Below, one piece after another: positions 10,387-20,359 of a stretch of 64,000 nt of DNA; position 1 is the first letter of the stretch; each line of letters begins with the position of its first letter. The stretch is taken from NCBI RefSeq assembly GCF_036898095.1, contig NC_090763.1, forward strand, positions 63,601,410 through 63,665,409, read 5' to 3'. Below the pieces are notes generated by a model. The model searched no databases. It was not told where the DNA came from and worked only from the letters and a program-made list of their open reading frames with translations. The position numbers were made by a program, and so were the translations under genes. The stretch comes from Palaemon carinicauda. Lineage: Eukaryota; Arthropoda; Malacostraca; Decapoda; Palaemonidae.

Positions 10387-11373
10387 TTAAACCGCTTGGA
10401 GCGCGGAAACGACGGTACCTATCGAGAACCTGTCCAGGGATCTTCTTGAATAGTCCTTCAAATAGTGAGCCATGAAGGTAGACTGGTTGGCCCAGGTGCC
10501 TGCCCTTAGGATCTGGCCCACTGCCATATTCTTCTCGAAAGCCAATGTAGTACTCAGGCCCCTAATGTCATGGGGCCTGGGCTTCCCCGGCAGGGGGATT
10601 CCTGCCTTACTGTAGGCCCTGATGATGACCTGCCGCAACCAGAAGGAGATGGTATTCTTCGAGACTGGCTTCTTCACGAGGCCTGTGGAAACAAAAATAC
10701 TTTTGATCCCGGGCTGGAGTTTTGCTGTCCTTTCCAAGTATTTCCTCACTGCCCTGACGGGGCACAGGCGCAAATCCTTCGCGTCGTCCGACCGGGGGAT
10801 TGCCGAAATTGAGAAACCTTTAAATCTGGGGTCCCACACGGCAGGGTTCTGGGTCTTAGCTACGAAGGAAGGGACGAACTTGAACGTGACTTCTCGCCAA
10901 CCTTTAGAGTGAGCCACTTCGTAGGACAGACCATGTATCTCGCCTACCCGTTTAGCTGACGCTAACACCAGCAAGAACACCGTCTTGAGAGTGAGATCCT
11001 TGTCCACGATGTCTTTCAGGGGTTCGAACGGGGGTTCGGATAACATTTTCAGGACCCTTGCCACGTCCCATTGTGGCATCTTCACAGCTTGCGGGGGGCA
11101 TGATTGCTCAAAACTCTTAATGACCATTGAGATATGTCTGGAGTTACCCAGGTCTATGCCTTTCAGGAGAAAAACTTGGCCCAGAGCAGTGCAGACTCCC
11201 TTAATGGCTGGGATGGACATGTTGACCACGTCCCTGAGGTAAACTAGGAAGTCCGCTACTTGCGGGATGGAGGCCTTCAGGGGCCTGATGTCCCTAGCGG
11301 CGCACCATTTGGTAAAGGTGGCCCACTTAGCCTGGTAGACAGCTGTCGATGACCGTCTCAGGTAGCCCGACAT
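10387..11373 (-). CDS. DIRS tyrosine recombinase (element A)
   Basis: 328 codons, uninterrupted. The enzyme is thought to integrate circular DIRS DNA by site-specific recombination rather than with a DDE integrase. An N-terminal SAM-like core-binding part (VYQAKWATFTKWCAARDIRP, residues about 10-110) precedes the catalytic domain. Seen: first Arg in SAKRVGEIHGL, the H-x-x-R box in PHDIRGLSTT, and the nucleophile Tyr in FMAHYLKDYSRRSLDRF. All tyrosine recombinase signature residues are present. The recombinase may begin upstream in the frame overlapping the RNase H tail. Although gag and RT of this copy are broken, this gene looks functional. Confidence 0.88.
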   Translation of the reverse strand: MSGYLRRSSTAVYQAKWATFTKWCAARDIRPLKASIPQVADFLVYLRDVVNMSIPAIKGVCTALGQVFLLKGIDLGNSRHISMVIKSFEQSCPPQAVKMPQWDVARVLKMLSEPPFEPLKDIVDKDLTLKTVFLLVLASAKRVGEIHGLSYEVAHSKGWREVTFKFVPSFVAKTQNPAVWDPRFKGFSISAIPRSDDAKDLRLCPVRAVRKYLERTAKLQPGIKSIFVSTGLVKKPVSKNTISFWLRQVIIRAYSKAGIPLPGKPRPHDIRGLSTTLAFEKNMAVGQILRAGTWANQSTFMAHYLKDYSRRSLDRFSIGTVVSALQAV

Positions 11374-11409
11374 CCTCGTTGCTGTACTCGACGAATAGCC
11401 CTTCCCTCC

Positions 11410-13132
11410 TCAGGAGACGCTCGATAACCTCCACGCATGAAGGCGAAGAGACCGAGGATTCTCGTGGAATCTTTGGAAGTGTGGTTGCCGGAGAAGGTCT
11501 GGCCTGTCCGGAAGGGGCCATGGCGGCTGTTGTGCTAACTCCCTTAGGTCCACGAGCCATTCTCTCTCCGGCCACCAGGGCGCTACCAAAGTCATCCATA
11601 GGTTGTCCGTCCTTCTTACTCTGTTGAGGACCTGCCTGAGCATCCCGAAGTGGGGAAAAGCGTACACGTCGAGATTGTCCCAAGGATGTTGGAAGGCGTC
11701 CTCGAACGCCGCTTTTGGGTCTGGTACAGAACAGAACACGGGGAGCTGCATGTTCAGCCTTGTTGCGAAGAGGTCCATCACCGGAGAACCCCATTTCTGA
11801 ATGACAGTCCTGGCTACTTCCGGGTGCAGAGACCATTCGGACGCTACCACTTGCCCCATCCTGCTGAGGTCGTCGGCGAGGACGTTCCTTTTCCTTGGAA
11901 TGAACCTTGCTGAGATTCTGATCTGCTCCACTTCAGCCCATTCCAGAAGTTGTAACGTGAGGACGCACAGCTCCTTCGACCTTAGGCCTCCGTTTCTTTA
12001 TGTAAGCTACTACCGTGGCGTTGTCGCACATCAGCGCCACGGTGTTTCCTTGGAGTAGGTGTACGAACTCATGGCACGCTCTTTGTACTGCCCTCATCTC
12101 TAGTACGTTTATGTGCTGGGTCTTCTCTAGGGCTGTCCAGTTCCCTCTTGCTGATTTCCCTATGAGATGGGCACCCCACCCCTCCTTCGATGCGTCCGTG
12201 AACAGAAGCATCTCCGGAGGGTCGGCTGCAAAGGGCATCCCTTTGAGGGTGTTCGTCCTGCAGCTCCAACATTCTAGGACCCGTTTCGTCTTCGGGAACA
12301 CCGGGACCACTCTGTGGGGGGAATCCGTTTGGTTCCATCTTTCCTTTAGGTTCCATTGGACCTCCCTGAGCTTTAGCCTGCCCTGGGGGACCAGTTTCTC
12401 CAACGACACAAGGTGGCCTATCAGTCTCTGCCAGTCCTTCGCTCTCCTGGGTTGGTCCGTCAGGAAGGGGCGGAGGACCTGGTCCAAGTTGTCCAGCCTG
12501 TCAGCGGAGGGGAAGGCTTTCACTAACCGGGAATCCAGAACCATTCCGAGGTAGGTCGTCCTGGTGGAGGGTATCATTTGGGACTTCTTTAGGTTGATGG
12601 TGATCCCCAGAACGTTGCAGAACCGCAGCAACATCGCGCCTTGCTCCTTCAGTACTTCCTCTGAGGCTGAAAGTAACAACCAGTTGTCCAGGTAACGAAT
12701 CAGGCGAATGCCCTGTTCGTGTGCCCAGACTGAGACCGTTGTGAAGACCCTTGTGAAGACCTGGGGGGCAGTGGACAGCCCGAAGCAGAGGGTCTTGAAC
12801 TGCAACGTTTGGCTCTCCCATTTTACCCGTAGTTACTTCCTGCTGGAGGGATGAACCGGGATTTGGAAATAAGCATCCTTGAGATCTACTGACATCATGA
12901 AGTCCCCTTCTCTCAAGGATGTCAAGACTGATTTCGGAGTGTCCATTTTGAAGTCGGTCTTGCAGACGAACTTGTTGAAGGCTGAGAAGTCTATGACCGG
13001 TCTCCATCCTCCTGTCGCTTTCTCCACCAGGAATAGCCTGCTATAGAACCCCGGACCTGGGTCCTGGACAGGTTCCATTGCCCCTTTTGCCAACATCGCT
13101 GAGACCTCTCCCTGCAGAGCTGTCTGTTTCAA
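11410..13132 (-). pseudogene. DIRS reverse transcriptase/RNase H (element A)
   Basis: Three segments in different frames. 12833-13132 has GFYSRLFLVEKATGGWRPVI and VDLKDAYFQIPVHPSS. 11933-12805 has LCFGLSTAPQVFT and the RNase H residues LFTDAS, NVLEMRAV and MCDNATVVAYI. 11410-11931 has RKRNVLADDLSR and the C-terminal tail DLFATRLNMQLPVF. Lesions seen: a TAA at 12833-12835 and a frameshift near 12000. The catalytic box is YLDN instead of YLDD, removing a metal-binding Asp. The polymerase is almost certainly dead. Confidence 0.88.
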
Positions 13133-13325
13133 GGGATCCTAGGGGGCTAGCCACTCCGCCTGCTGGTCTGGCATCAGAGGTGGGTCCACTAGGAAGGGCA
13201 ACCTGTGCCCTTCCTTCAGTACTGTCACGGTCCACGGGTCTGCTCCGTGTTCTTCCCATGCTTGCCAAGAACATTTGAGGCATCCCCCCACCTGAGGCTT
13301 CGGCAGGAGTAGGGGGCCTCCCTCC

Positions 13326-15780
13326 CTATCTTCTCCTTGAGGAGCGGCCTGAACACCCTCTTCTGGACGCCGCGAACGACGGCCTATAGGCGGCTTGGGT
13401 CGAGGCTGATCCCCTACGGCAGGGCTGAGACGACTGGGACCAGGTTGTAGCCGAGTTGTCTCTCCTAGGCTGGCTAGGAGCGGGCCGAGGAGGGCGAGGC
13501 GCGTCGACGGAGGACCTTCTGTACGCCGTCCTTCTGACCGGGTGGGGCCTGGTCTCGTACGGTCCCTTCAGCCTTCGAACTCTCTCCATCGACTCCTCCG
13601 CTGCCTTCGGGGGAAAGATCGCGTCGTCCCACAGGGTCAGGTTCCTCAGAGACCTGGCCTCTCTGTCCGGAAGCCTCCTAGTCAGCTTGCTTAAGACGGT
13701 GTCCCTCCTCCGTAGGACCCAATTGGCGGCCAGGGCTAGCGACTGGTAGGATAGGAATTTCAGGGCCTTACCTCCCGAACTGATAAGTTCCTTAAGTAAG
13801 GCCTGGGTTTCCGGTATGGTCAGGTCGTAGGATGACTGTACGCCCACCAGTCCAGCCAAGCGGAGACGTTGACTAGGTCCTTCAAGATCTCCTCCATCAT
13901 GACCGCCTCCGAAGGAGAGAAGCAGATCGGAGCCGTGGACGCCCTTTCTTCTGAGGCTCCCTGCCCCAACACGGTGAGTGCTGGCTCCAGTGCACAGGCG
14001 CCCGCTCGCTGTCCCTCTGGGAGGTAGAACTTGCTCTGGGACTTCAGGCCCTGGAGCAGCTTGGAGGCGCTCTGGTTCTTGGGCGCCTCGGCGTGGTTGG
14101 CCACGATCCTACCACGTGGGCTCTTCTCAACTTAACGTCCCTCGCTAAAGGAAGAGCCAAGGAGGGGCGTCCACTATCCTGTTGAGGCTGGAACGCCATG
14201 CATCTTCGGAGGAGTGTTCCAGCACGTCCAGTCTGTGGTGGCTTCTGATGAGGCCTATCACCCTCCGATAGGCCGATACCTCCGCTGCCGACCCCTCTCC
14301 ATGGTCGTCGAGATCCTCCGACGGGCGCGCTGACACATGTGACGGGGGTACTCCGACGGGGGACCTCGCACATGGAGAAGTCCTGGACTGACGTCCTCGC
14401 AGGAGTTCACGTTGAAGGACGGGCATCGCCGTCGGGACGGGGGCTGCCGTCCTGGGTCCATCATCTCTTCCGGAGGTTCTCGTATCTGCGGGCCTGCCCG
14501 TCGAGGAAAGCCGAGGGCCGCGCTCGTGACGAACTAGGTGGCCTTTGGAGGTCAGGACTCGGCTGCCACACCGTAGGGGCGACTCTCTCCTCTGGGCAGA
14601 TGGAGCCAGAATCTTCGCGGTCTTACGCCTGTCGACTGGAACCTGCCATGATGAGTCCCTCCGTCGGGTGCCACTGCTGCCTGAGGAGTATCTATCCGGG
14701 GAGCTCGTCCTCGGATGCCAACTTAAAGGGCCCGGCGCCGCAGCTAGCTCCAGCAGCCTGTCGCGGTGAACCATCACCCACTCACCGTCCGGGGAGGCCC
14801 TTTCCTTCCACTTCCTCATGGGGGATCCTGGGCGCCGACTCTCGTGGCGCGACCTCGAGCGGGAGCGAGAGCGCGACATCTTCTTGCAGGACTTCTCCCT
14901 TCGTCTCCTGAGCTTCCTCAGTACCTCGTCCTCCAAAGAGCAGGAAAGCTCCTCCACAGAGGAGACCGACGACTTATAGGCCCTCTTCGAAGACCTCGCC
15001 TCCCTCGCTGGTGTAGGAGGATTCCTGTGACGCTCCGTGGAAGACAACGCCTGCAAAAACACCTCTGGGAAAACAGCCGACGGCTCTGGGGGGGAGCGAG
15101 GAGGCTCTCCCGTGGGAGACCAGGTCCCGAAGTCTTCCTCCATCCTCATCGGAGACCTGAAGGGCGTCTTAGGGGGAACCCACGCAGTGGGGTCTGACGG
15201 CGGGGAAAGCTCCTTCTCGACGTCGCCCTCGGCTGCTGAACCGCCTGAAAAACACGCCCAAGAGGCTGGAGAAGAATTAGTAACATTTTTCCCCCACATC
15301 GGGTCATCTGAGGAGACGTGACCTGCTGGCACCAGGCCACCGTCTCCCGAAAACACTCCCGCCCCTCCCTCAGGTCCCTCACTCGCCTGGAACGACGCCA
15401 CAACACCACTGTCTCGAAGGTCAGACTCTTGGGGAAGGGCCGCGGGCCTCTTCCCCGCAACGGACTTACCTCGTCCCCTACTCTGGGTAGGGGAGGTTGG
15501 AAGAGAAGCTCGGACCGACAAGACGCCCGGCGAAGCAAGGGAGGAAGGGACGCTCGGCTTCTTAGGCGACTTCTTCGTCGCCTTCTTCTTTTTGGTGCTA
15601 TACTGCACCCACTGCACCTCATTCCACGACTCGCACTCCGGACACGTGGCGGAAAGGGAACACACGCTGCCCCTGCACAAGGAACACAGAGTGCGGGTCA
15701 ACTTCAGGTTTCGTGAGGAACGCTCCACACGATTTGCCGGCCATAGGCCCAGGACAACGGCGAGGATGCTCCATGATGTT
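13326..15780 (-). pseudogene. DIRS gag-like protein (element A)
   Basis: Gag-like coding sequence broken over several frames: 14145-15776, 13820-14104 and 13326-13859. The N-terminus has a Cys cluster (LCSLCRGSVCSLSATCPECE) like that in elements C and F, but a frameshift beside the DPH motif separates it from the upstream start MEHPRRCPGPMAGKSCGAF. The middle is rich in Ser, Arg and Pro (SRSRSRSRHESRR). The C-terminal part is helical (KALKFLSYQSLALAANWVLR) with a basic Arg/Ser tail, as in F. Role by family: structural RNA-binding particle protein. The identification is by position and similarity to the other copies here. Confidence 0.7.
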
Positions 15781-16100
15781 TGAGAAGCACTACGAGACAC
15801 AAGCACGCACAGGGAAAGCACAAAGAGAAAGCACAATGGGACCACGTGGGTACCGCATGAGACACAAAGGGTCGGGGACACACAAAGTCACACTGGGATT
15901 AGGAGAGCGGCGAGATGATATCGCGACGCGACCAGAGAACTTACCTGAGCAGGCATGCTCTCTGACCCGGGGTTAGCCTCAGGGCGCGTATCACTCCGCC
16001 TGAGGTTACCCCTCAAAGAAAATGGGTTTAGGGTAAACTACACAAAACTCTGGTCGGATGGGAGGAGATCCCAGATACTCCTAAGAAAGTAGTTCGAGGT

Positions 16101-16839
16101 AAGTACTTCGTGTTGGAACAACTCTCATTTATAGTTGATGCCGACTGATTTACTGTAGCATACAATTCAGTATATTAAAAATAGGATACAAGTACAGGTA
16201 TAAAGAAAAATCTCAAAACTATGGACTTTATTACTTGGTAGAATGTAATAAAAATACTGTGTGAGGGCTTGAAATCATTATGCATCCCATTTTGTCCCGA
16301 AGCGAGCAAAAAGTTTGCATTTGTGTTCTAGATTTAAGAAAAACTAAAAAAATATCTGTAATAGTTTTAAAGGATAGAATATCATTAAAGAGCTCTAAAA
16401 TACAGCTCAACATCAAAAAGACATACAGCTGTTTATCTCAAAGCATAAAACACTTCACTCAAAAGTATGAAAATTATTTTAAAATGTTCCTTTTCCATGT
16501 ACAAATAACTACTTCAGTAAAATGTTGTGCAAACTATAATGTTACGTACAGTATTAAATATACAACATATAAATATGGCAGACAGATAACAGAAAGTCCT
16601 GCATTGAGTAGATCTATTACAAATCGTACGATGAAGGTTGATAAAGTTCACTCAGTTGTCGATACACATACGATGGAGCAATTCCTCGACTGAAAATAAG
16701 AAAAATATTTTTGCGAGTAATGATAAATATCTTCTTGTAAACTTGTTGCTATAGATAATGCTTACACTTCTTAAAACTTAGTAGACAAAAGTAGTTTTGC
16801 ACTAATGAATATAACAATTCTTAGTGCAACACGTTATAT
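16101..16839. other. Non-coding stretch between element A and repeat R2
   Basis: AT-rich DNA. A 137-codon plus-strand frame at 16280-16693 has no recognisable domain and is probably chance. No features are supported. Confidence 0.5.
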
Positions 16840-17105
16840 GCAAGAATGACAGTTGAATCAGTGGAACTTCAAATGTTCAAACGTGCAGCAAATGTCTTTT
16901 ATATTGAACAGGCTGACATGTCTCTTTCCATAGTTTATATATGGAAGATCTATTTTAATGTTGTTACCATTTTAAAAACATTTTATTTTAATTGTTCATA
17001 ACTTCTCTTGCAGTTTATTTCCCTTCCTCACTGGGCTATTTTTCCCTGTTGGAGCTCTTGGGTTTAAAGCATCCTTGCTTTCCAACTAGGGTTGCAGCTT
17101 AGCTA

Positions 17106-17141
<36 letters not shown>
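16840..17141 (-). repeat. Dispersed repeat R2, copy 2, with (TAA)n tail
   Basis: In reverse complement it reads (TTA)n, AGCTAAGCTGCAACCC, TAGTTGGAAAGCAAGGATGC, then GAGGAAGGGAAATAAACTGC, and continues to GCACGTTTGAACATTTGAAG, which matches 118-165 of the window. The (TAA)n tract is at 17107-17141. This is the longest copy in the window. Confidence 0.75.
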
Positions 17142-17142
<1 letters not shown>

Positions 17143-17520
17143 AAAACATATGGAATTTAACCCTGCAGTTTATTCAACATTTAGTTAAAAAAAACTGTAA
17201 TCCTTTATCAATACAATAACATACATTATGTGCTGAGAAATAGATCATAATGCTTTTGGAATTTTATCCAGAAAGCTAATGTCAAACCAGATTATATTAC
17301 AATAAAGAGAGCTAATTTGACTTGCATGAAAAAACGGGAGATACTGACATCGAGAAAAAGACTGGTTTACCATTTTTTCTAACTATTTCAGATCTGAATT
17401 ATTACCACTTCTATTCTCAATGCAATTTTTATGGTTAGAACTGCAGATGAAATAAGGAAATAAACAAAAACAACTTAGAATCAGAATTTCTTTCTCATGC
17501 AAATTCATGGTATTTTACTA
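17142..17520. other. Non-coding spacer
   Basis: AT-rich DNA between repeat R2 and the left end of DIRS element B. Nothing was recognised. Confidence 0.6.
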
Positions 17521-17720
17521 AATATGTTATTTTCATTAGTAAAATAAATTTTTGAATATACTTACCCGGTGATCATATAGCTGTCAGCTCTGCTGCCCGA
17601 CAGAAAAACCTAAGGACAAAATACGCCAGCGATCGCTATACAGGTGGGGGTGTACATCAACAGCGCCATCTGTCGAGCAGGTACTCAAGTACTCCATGTC
17701 AACACAGAACCAATTTTCTC
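17521..17720. repeat. Element B left terminal repeat
   Basis: It starts ATATGTTATTTTCATTAG (outer end), runs through ACTTACCCGGTGATCATATA, then TCTGCTGCCCGACAG. From about 17558 to 17720 it is the inverted complement of 23833-23996, with one obvious mismatch in a G run. Confidence 0.9.
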
Positions 17721-17768
17721 CTCTGCCCACTGGGTCTCTATTGGGGAGGAAGGGAGGGTCCTTTAATT

Positions 17769-17858
17769 TATGATCACCGGGTAAGTATATTCAAAAATTT
17801 ATTTTACTAATGAAAATAACATTTTTCAATATTAAACTTAGCCGGTGATCATATAGCT
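17769..17858. repeat. Element B internal complementary region
   Basis: The first part (ATGATCACCGGGTAAGTATA to AATGAAAATAACAT) is the reverse complement of the element's outermost left end. The adjoining part (TTTTTCAATATTAAACTTAG to ATATAGCTG) is the reverse complement of the outermost right end at about 23965-24006. Side-by-side complements of both ends define a DIRS ICR, thought to template completion of the circular intermediate. Confidence 0.88.
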
Positions 17859-18259
17859 GATTCACACCCAGGAGGGTGGGTAGAGACCAGCATTATGTGT
17901 TACATTAAGAGCTAAGTATTTTGTATTCCATTTTAGCAGTTATTCAAAATAACAAACATAAAATCAATAAGTACCTGGTAAGGAAGTCGACTTGAACAAT
18001 TACTCTGCCTTTTTAAGTACGTCTTCCTTACTGAGCCTCGCGATCCTCATAGGATGCTGAGCGACTCCTAGGAGCTGAAGTATGAAGGGTTGCAACCCAT
18101 ACTAAAGGACCTCATCAAAACCTCTAATCTAGGCGCTTCTCAAGAAATGACTTTGACCACCCGCCAAATCAAGTAGGATGCGAAAGGCTTCTTAGCCTTC
18201 CGGACAACCCAAAAACAAAAATAAAACATTTCAAGAGAAAGATTAAAAAGGTTATGGAA

Positions 18260-19300
18260 TTAGGGAATTGTAGTGGTTGAGCCCTCACCCACTACTGCAC
18301 TCGTTGCTACGAATGGTCCCAGAGTGTAGCAGTTCTCGTAAAGAGACTGGACATTCTTAAGATAAAAAGACGCGAACACTGATTTGCTTTTCCAATAGGT
18401 TGCGTCGATTATACTTTGCAGAGATCTATTTTGTTTAAAGGCCACTGAAGTTGCGACAGCTCTAACTTCGTGTGTCCTTGCCTTCAGCAAAGCTTGGTCT
18501 TCCTCATTCAGATGGGAATGAGCCTCTCGTAATAACAGTCTGATAAAATAGGATAAAGCATTCTTTGACATAGGCAAAGATGGATTCTTAACTGAACACC
18601 ATAAAGCTTCAGACGGGCCTCGTAAAGGTTTTTAAATAGAACTTAAGAGCTCTTACAGGACATAAGACTCTTTCTAGTTCATTTCCAACCATGCGATAAG
18701 TTTGGAATATCGAACGATATTGGTCAAGGCCGAGAAGGCAGCTCGTGTTTGGCTAGAAAACCAAGTTGTAGAACATGTAGCCGTTTCGGATGAGAATCCG
18801 ATGTTCTTGCTGAAGGCATGAATCTCACTGACTCTTTTAGCTGTGGCTAAGCATATCAGGAAAAGAGTCTTTAAGGTGAGATCTTTCAGGGAGGCTGATT
18901 GTTGCGGTTCGAACCTGTCTGACATAAGGAATCTTAGTACCACGTCTAAATTCCAACCAGGTGTAACCAAACGACGCTCCTTCGTGGTCTCAAAAGACTT
19001 AAGGAGGTCCTGTAGATCTTTATTGTTGGAAAGATCTAAGCCTCTGTGACGGAAGACTGATGCCAACATGCTTCTGTAACCCTTGATAGTGGGAGCTGAA
19101 AGAGATCGTTCTTTCCTCAGATATAAGAGAAAGTCAGCTATTTGAGTTACAGAGGTACTGGTCGAGGATACGGATACTGACTTGCACCAGTTTCGGAAGA
19201 TTTCCCACTTCGATTGGTAGACTCTAAGGGTGGATGTTCTCCTTGCTCTAGCAATCGCTCTGGCTGCCTCCTTCGAAAAGTCTCTAGCTCTCGAGAGTCT
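18260..19300 (-). pseudogene. DIRS tyrosine recombinase (element B)
   Basis: Two frames: the N-terminal and middle part in 18674-19300 (STLRVYQSKWEIFRNWC, SAPTIKGYRSMLASVFRHRG, ATAKRVSEIHAF) and the C-terminal part at 18260-18577 (RTHEVRAVATSVAF, SVFASFYLKNVQSLYEN). A lesion between about 18577 and 18674 separates the first catalytic Arg from the H-x-x-R box and Tyr. It is close to the element C recombinase. The frame holding the N-terminal part extends upstream to 20038 over the RNase H frame, as in C. Confidence 0.88.
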
Positions 19301-20355
19301 TTCGATAGTCTGAAGGCAGTCAGACGAAGAGCGTGGAGGCCTTGGTGTACCTTCTTTACGCGTGGCTGACGTAGAAGGTCCACCCTTAGGGGAAGAGTTC
19401 TGGGAACGTCTACTAGCCATCGAAGTACCTCGGTGAGCCATTCTCTCGCGGGCCAGAGGGAAGCAACTAGCGTCAACCTTGTCCCTTCGTGAGAGGCGAA
19501 CTTCTGCAGTACCTTGTTGACAATCTTGAACGGAGGGAATGCATATAGATCTAGATGTGACCAATCTAGTAGAAAGGCATCTATATGAACTGCTGCTGGG
19601 TCCGGGATTGGTGAGCAAAATATTGGGAGCCTCTTGGTCATCGAGGTTGCGAAGAGATCTATGGTTGGTTGGCCCCAGGTGGCCCAAAGTCTCTTGCATA
19701 CATCCTTGTGGAGGGTCCATTCTGTTGGAATTATTTGTCCCTTCCGACTGAGACAATCTGCCATGACATTCAAGTTGCCTTGGATGAACCTCGTTACTAT
19801 TGAAATGTCTAGACCTTTTGACCAGGTGAGGAGGTCCCTTGCGATCTCGTACAATGTCAGAGAGTAGGTCCCTCCTTGCTTGGAGATGTACGCCAAAGCC
19901 GTGGTGTTGTCCGAGTTCACCTCCACCACTTTGCTTTGAAGGAGAGACCTGAAGCTTTTCCAGGTCAGACAAACTGCCAGTAGCTCCTTGCAGTTGAAAT
20001 GCATTGTCCTTTGACTCGAGTTCCATAATCCCGAGCATTCCCTACCGTCTAATGTCGCACCCCAGCCTACGTCCGATGCGTCCGAGAAGAGAACGTGGTT
20101 GGTAGTCTGAACAGTCAGGGGAAGACCCTCTCTGAGGTTAATATAGTCCTTTCACCAAGTCAGACAAGACTTTAACTTTCCGGAAACCGGGATCGAGACC
20201 GCTTCTAGCGTCTTGTCCTTTTTCCAGTGAAAAGCTAGATGGTATAGAAGAGGACGGAGGTGTAGTCTTCCTAGTGACACAAATTGATCCACGGATGACA
20301 GTGTCCCTACCAGACTCATCCACAGCCTGACTGGGCAGCGTTCCTTCTTCAGCAT
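19147..20355 (-). pseudogene. DIRS RNase H and RT thumb remnant (element B)
   Basis: 19147-20004 carries the RNase H half (MHFNCKELLAVCLTW, EVNSDNTTALAYISKQGG, NVMADCLSRK) and tail (LWATWGQPTIDLFATSMTKR). 20152-20355 adds the thumb/connection (RLWMSLVGTLSSVDQFVS, GRLHLRPLLYHLAFHWKK). The first RNase H Asp region is interrupted between them. Everything upstream, including the fingers, the palm and the YLDD box present in element C, is deleted. Confidence 0.85.
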
Positions 20356-20359
20356 CTTC

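Larger units (their letters stand above)
10281..16100 (-). mobile_element. DIRS-like element A, 3' end missing
   Basis: The gene order on the minus strand is gag (about 15780-13326), RT/RNase H (13132-11410) and tyrosine recombinase (11373-10387), the standard DIRS order. The recombinase and RT resemble those of elements F and G more than those of B and C. The left side joins LINE sequence directly at 10280/10281, where an ICR and terminal repeat would be expected, so the 3' end is lost. The right limit (about 16100) is approximate, because without a left terminal repeat the inverted partner cannot be identified. Confidence 0.8.

Noticed and set aside
16280..16693. 137-codon plus-strand frame
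   Set aside because: AT-rich, Lys/Ile/Ser composition, no domain, no splice context; probably chance.
17521..17820. A separate palindromic MITE at the left end of element B (and similarly 27421-27713 for C)
   Set aside because: The inverted arms are better explained as the DIRS left end and the first half of the ICR, because the second half of the ICR matches the right end 6 kb away.
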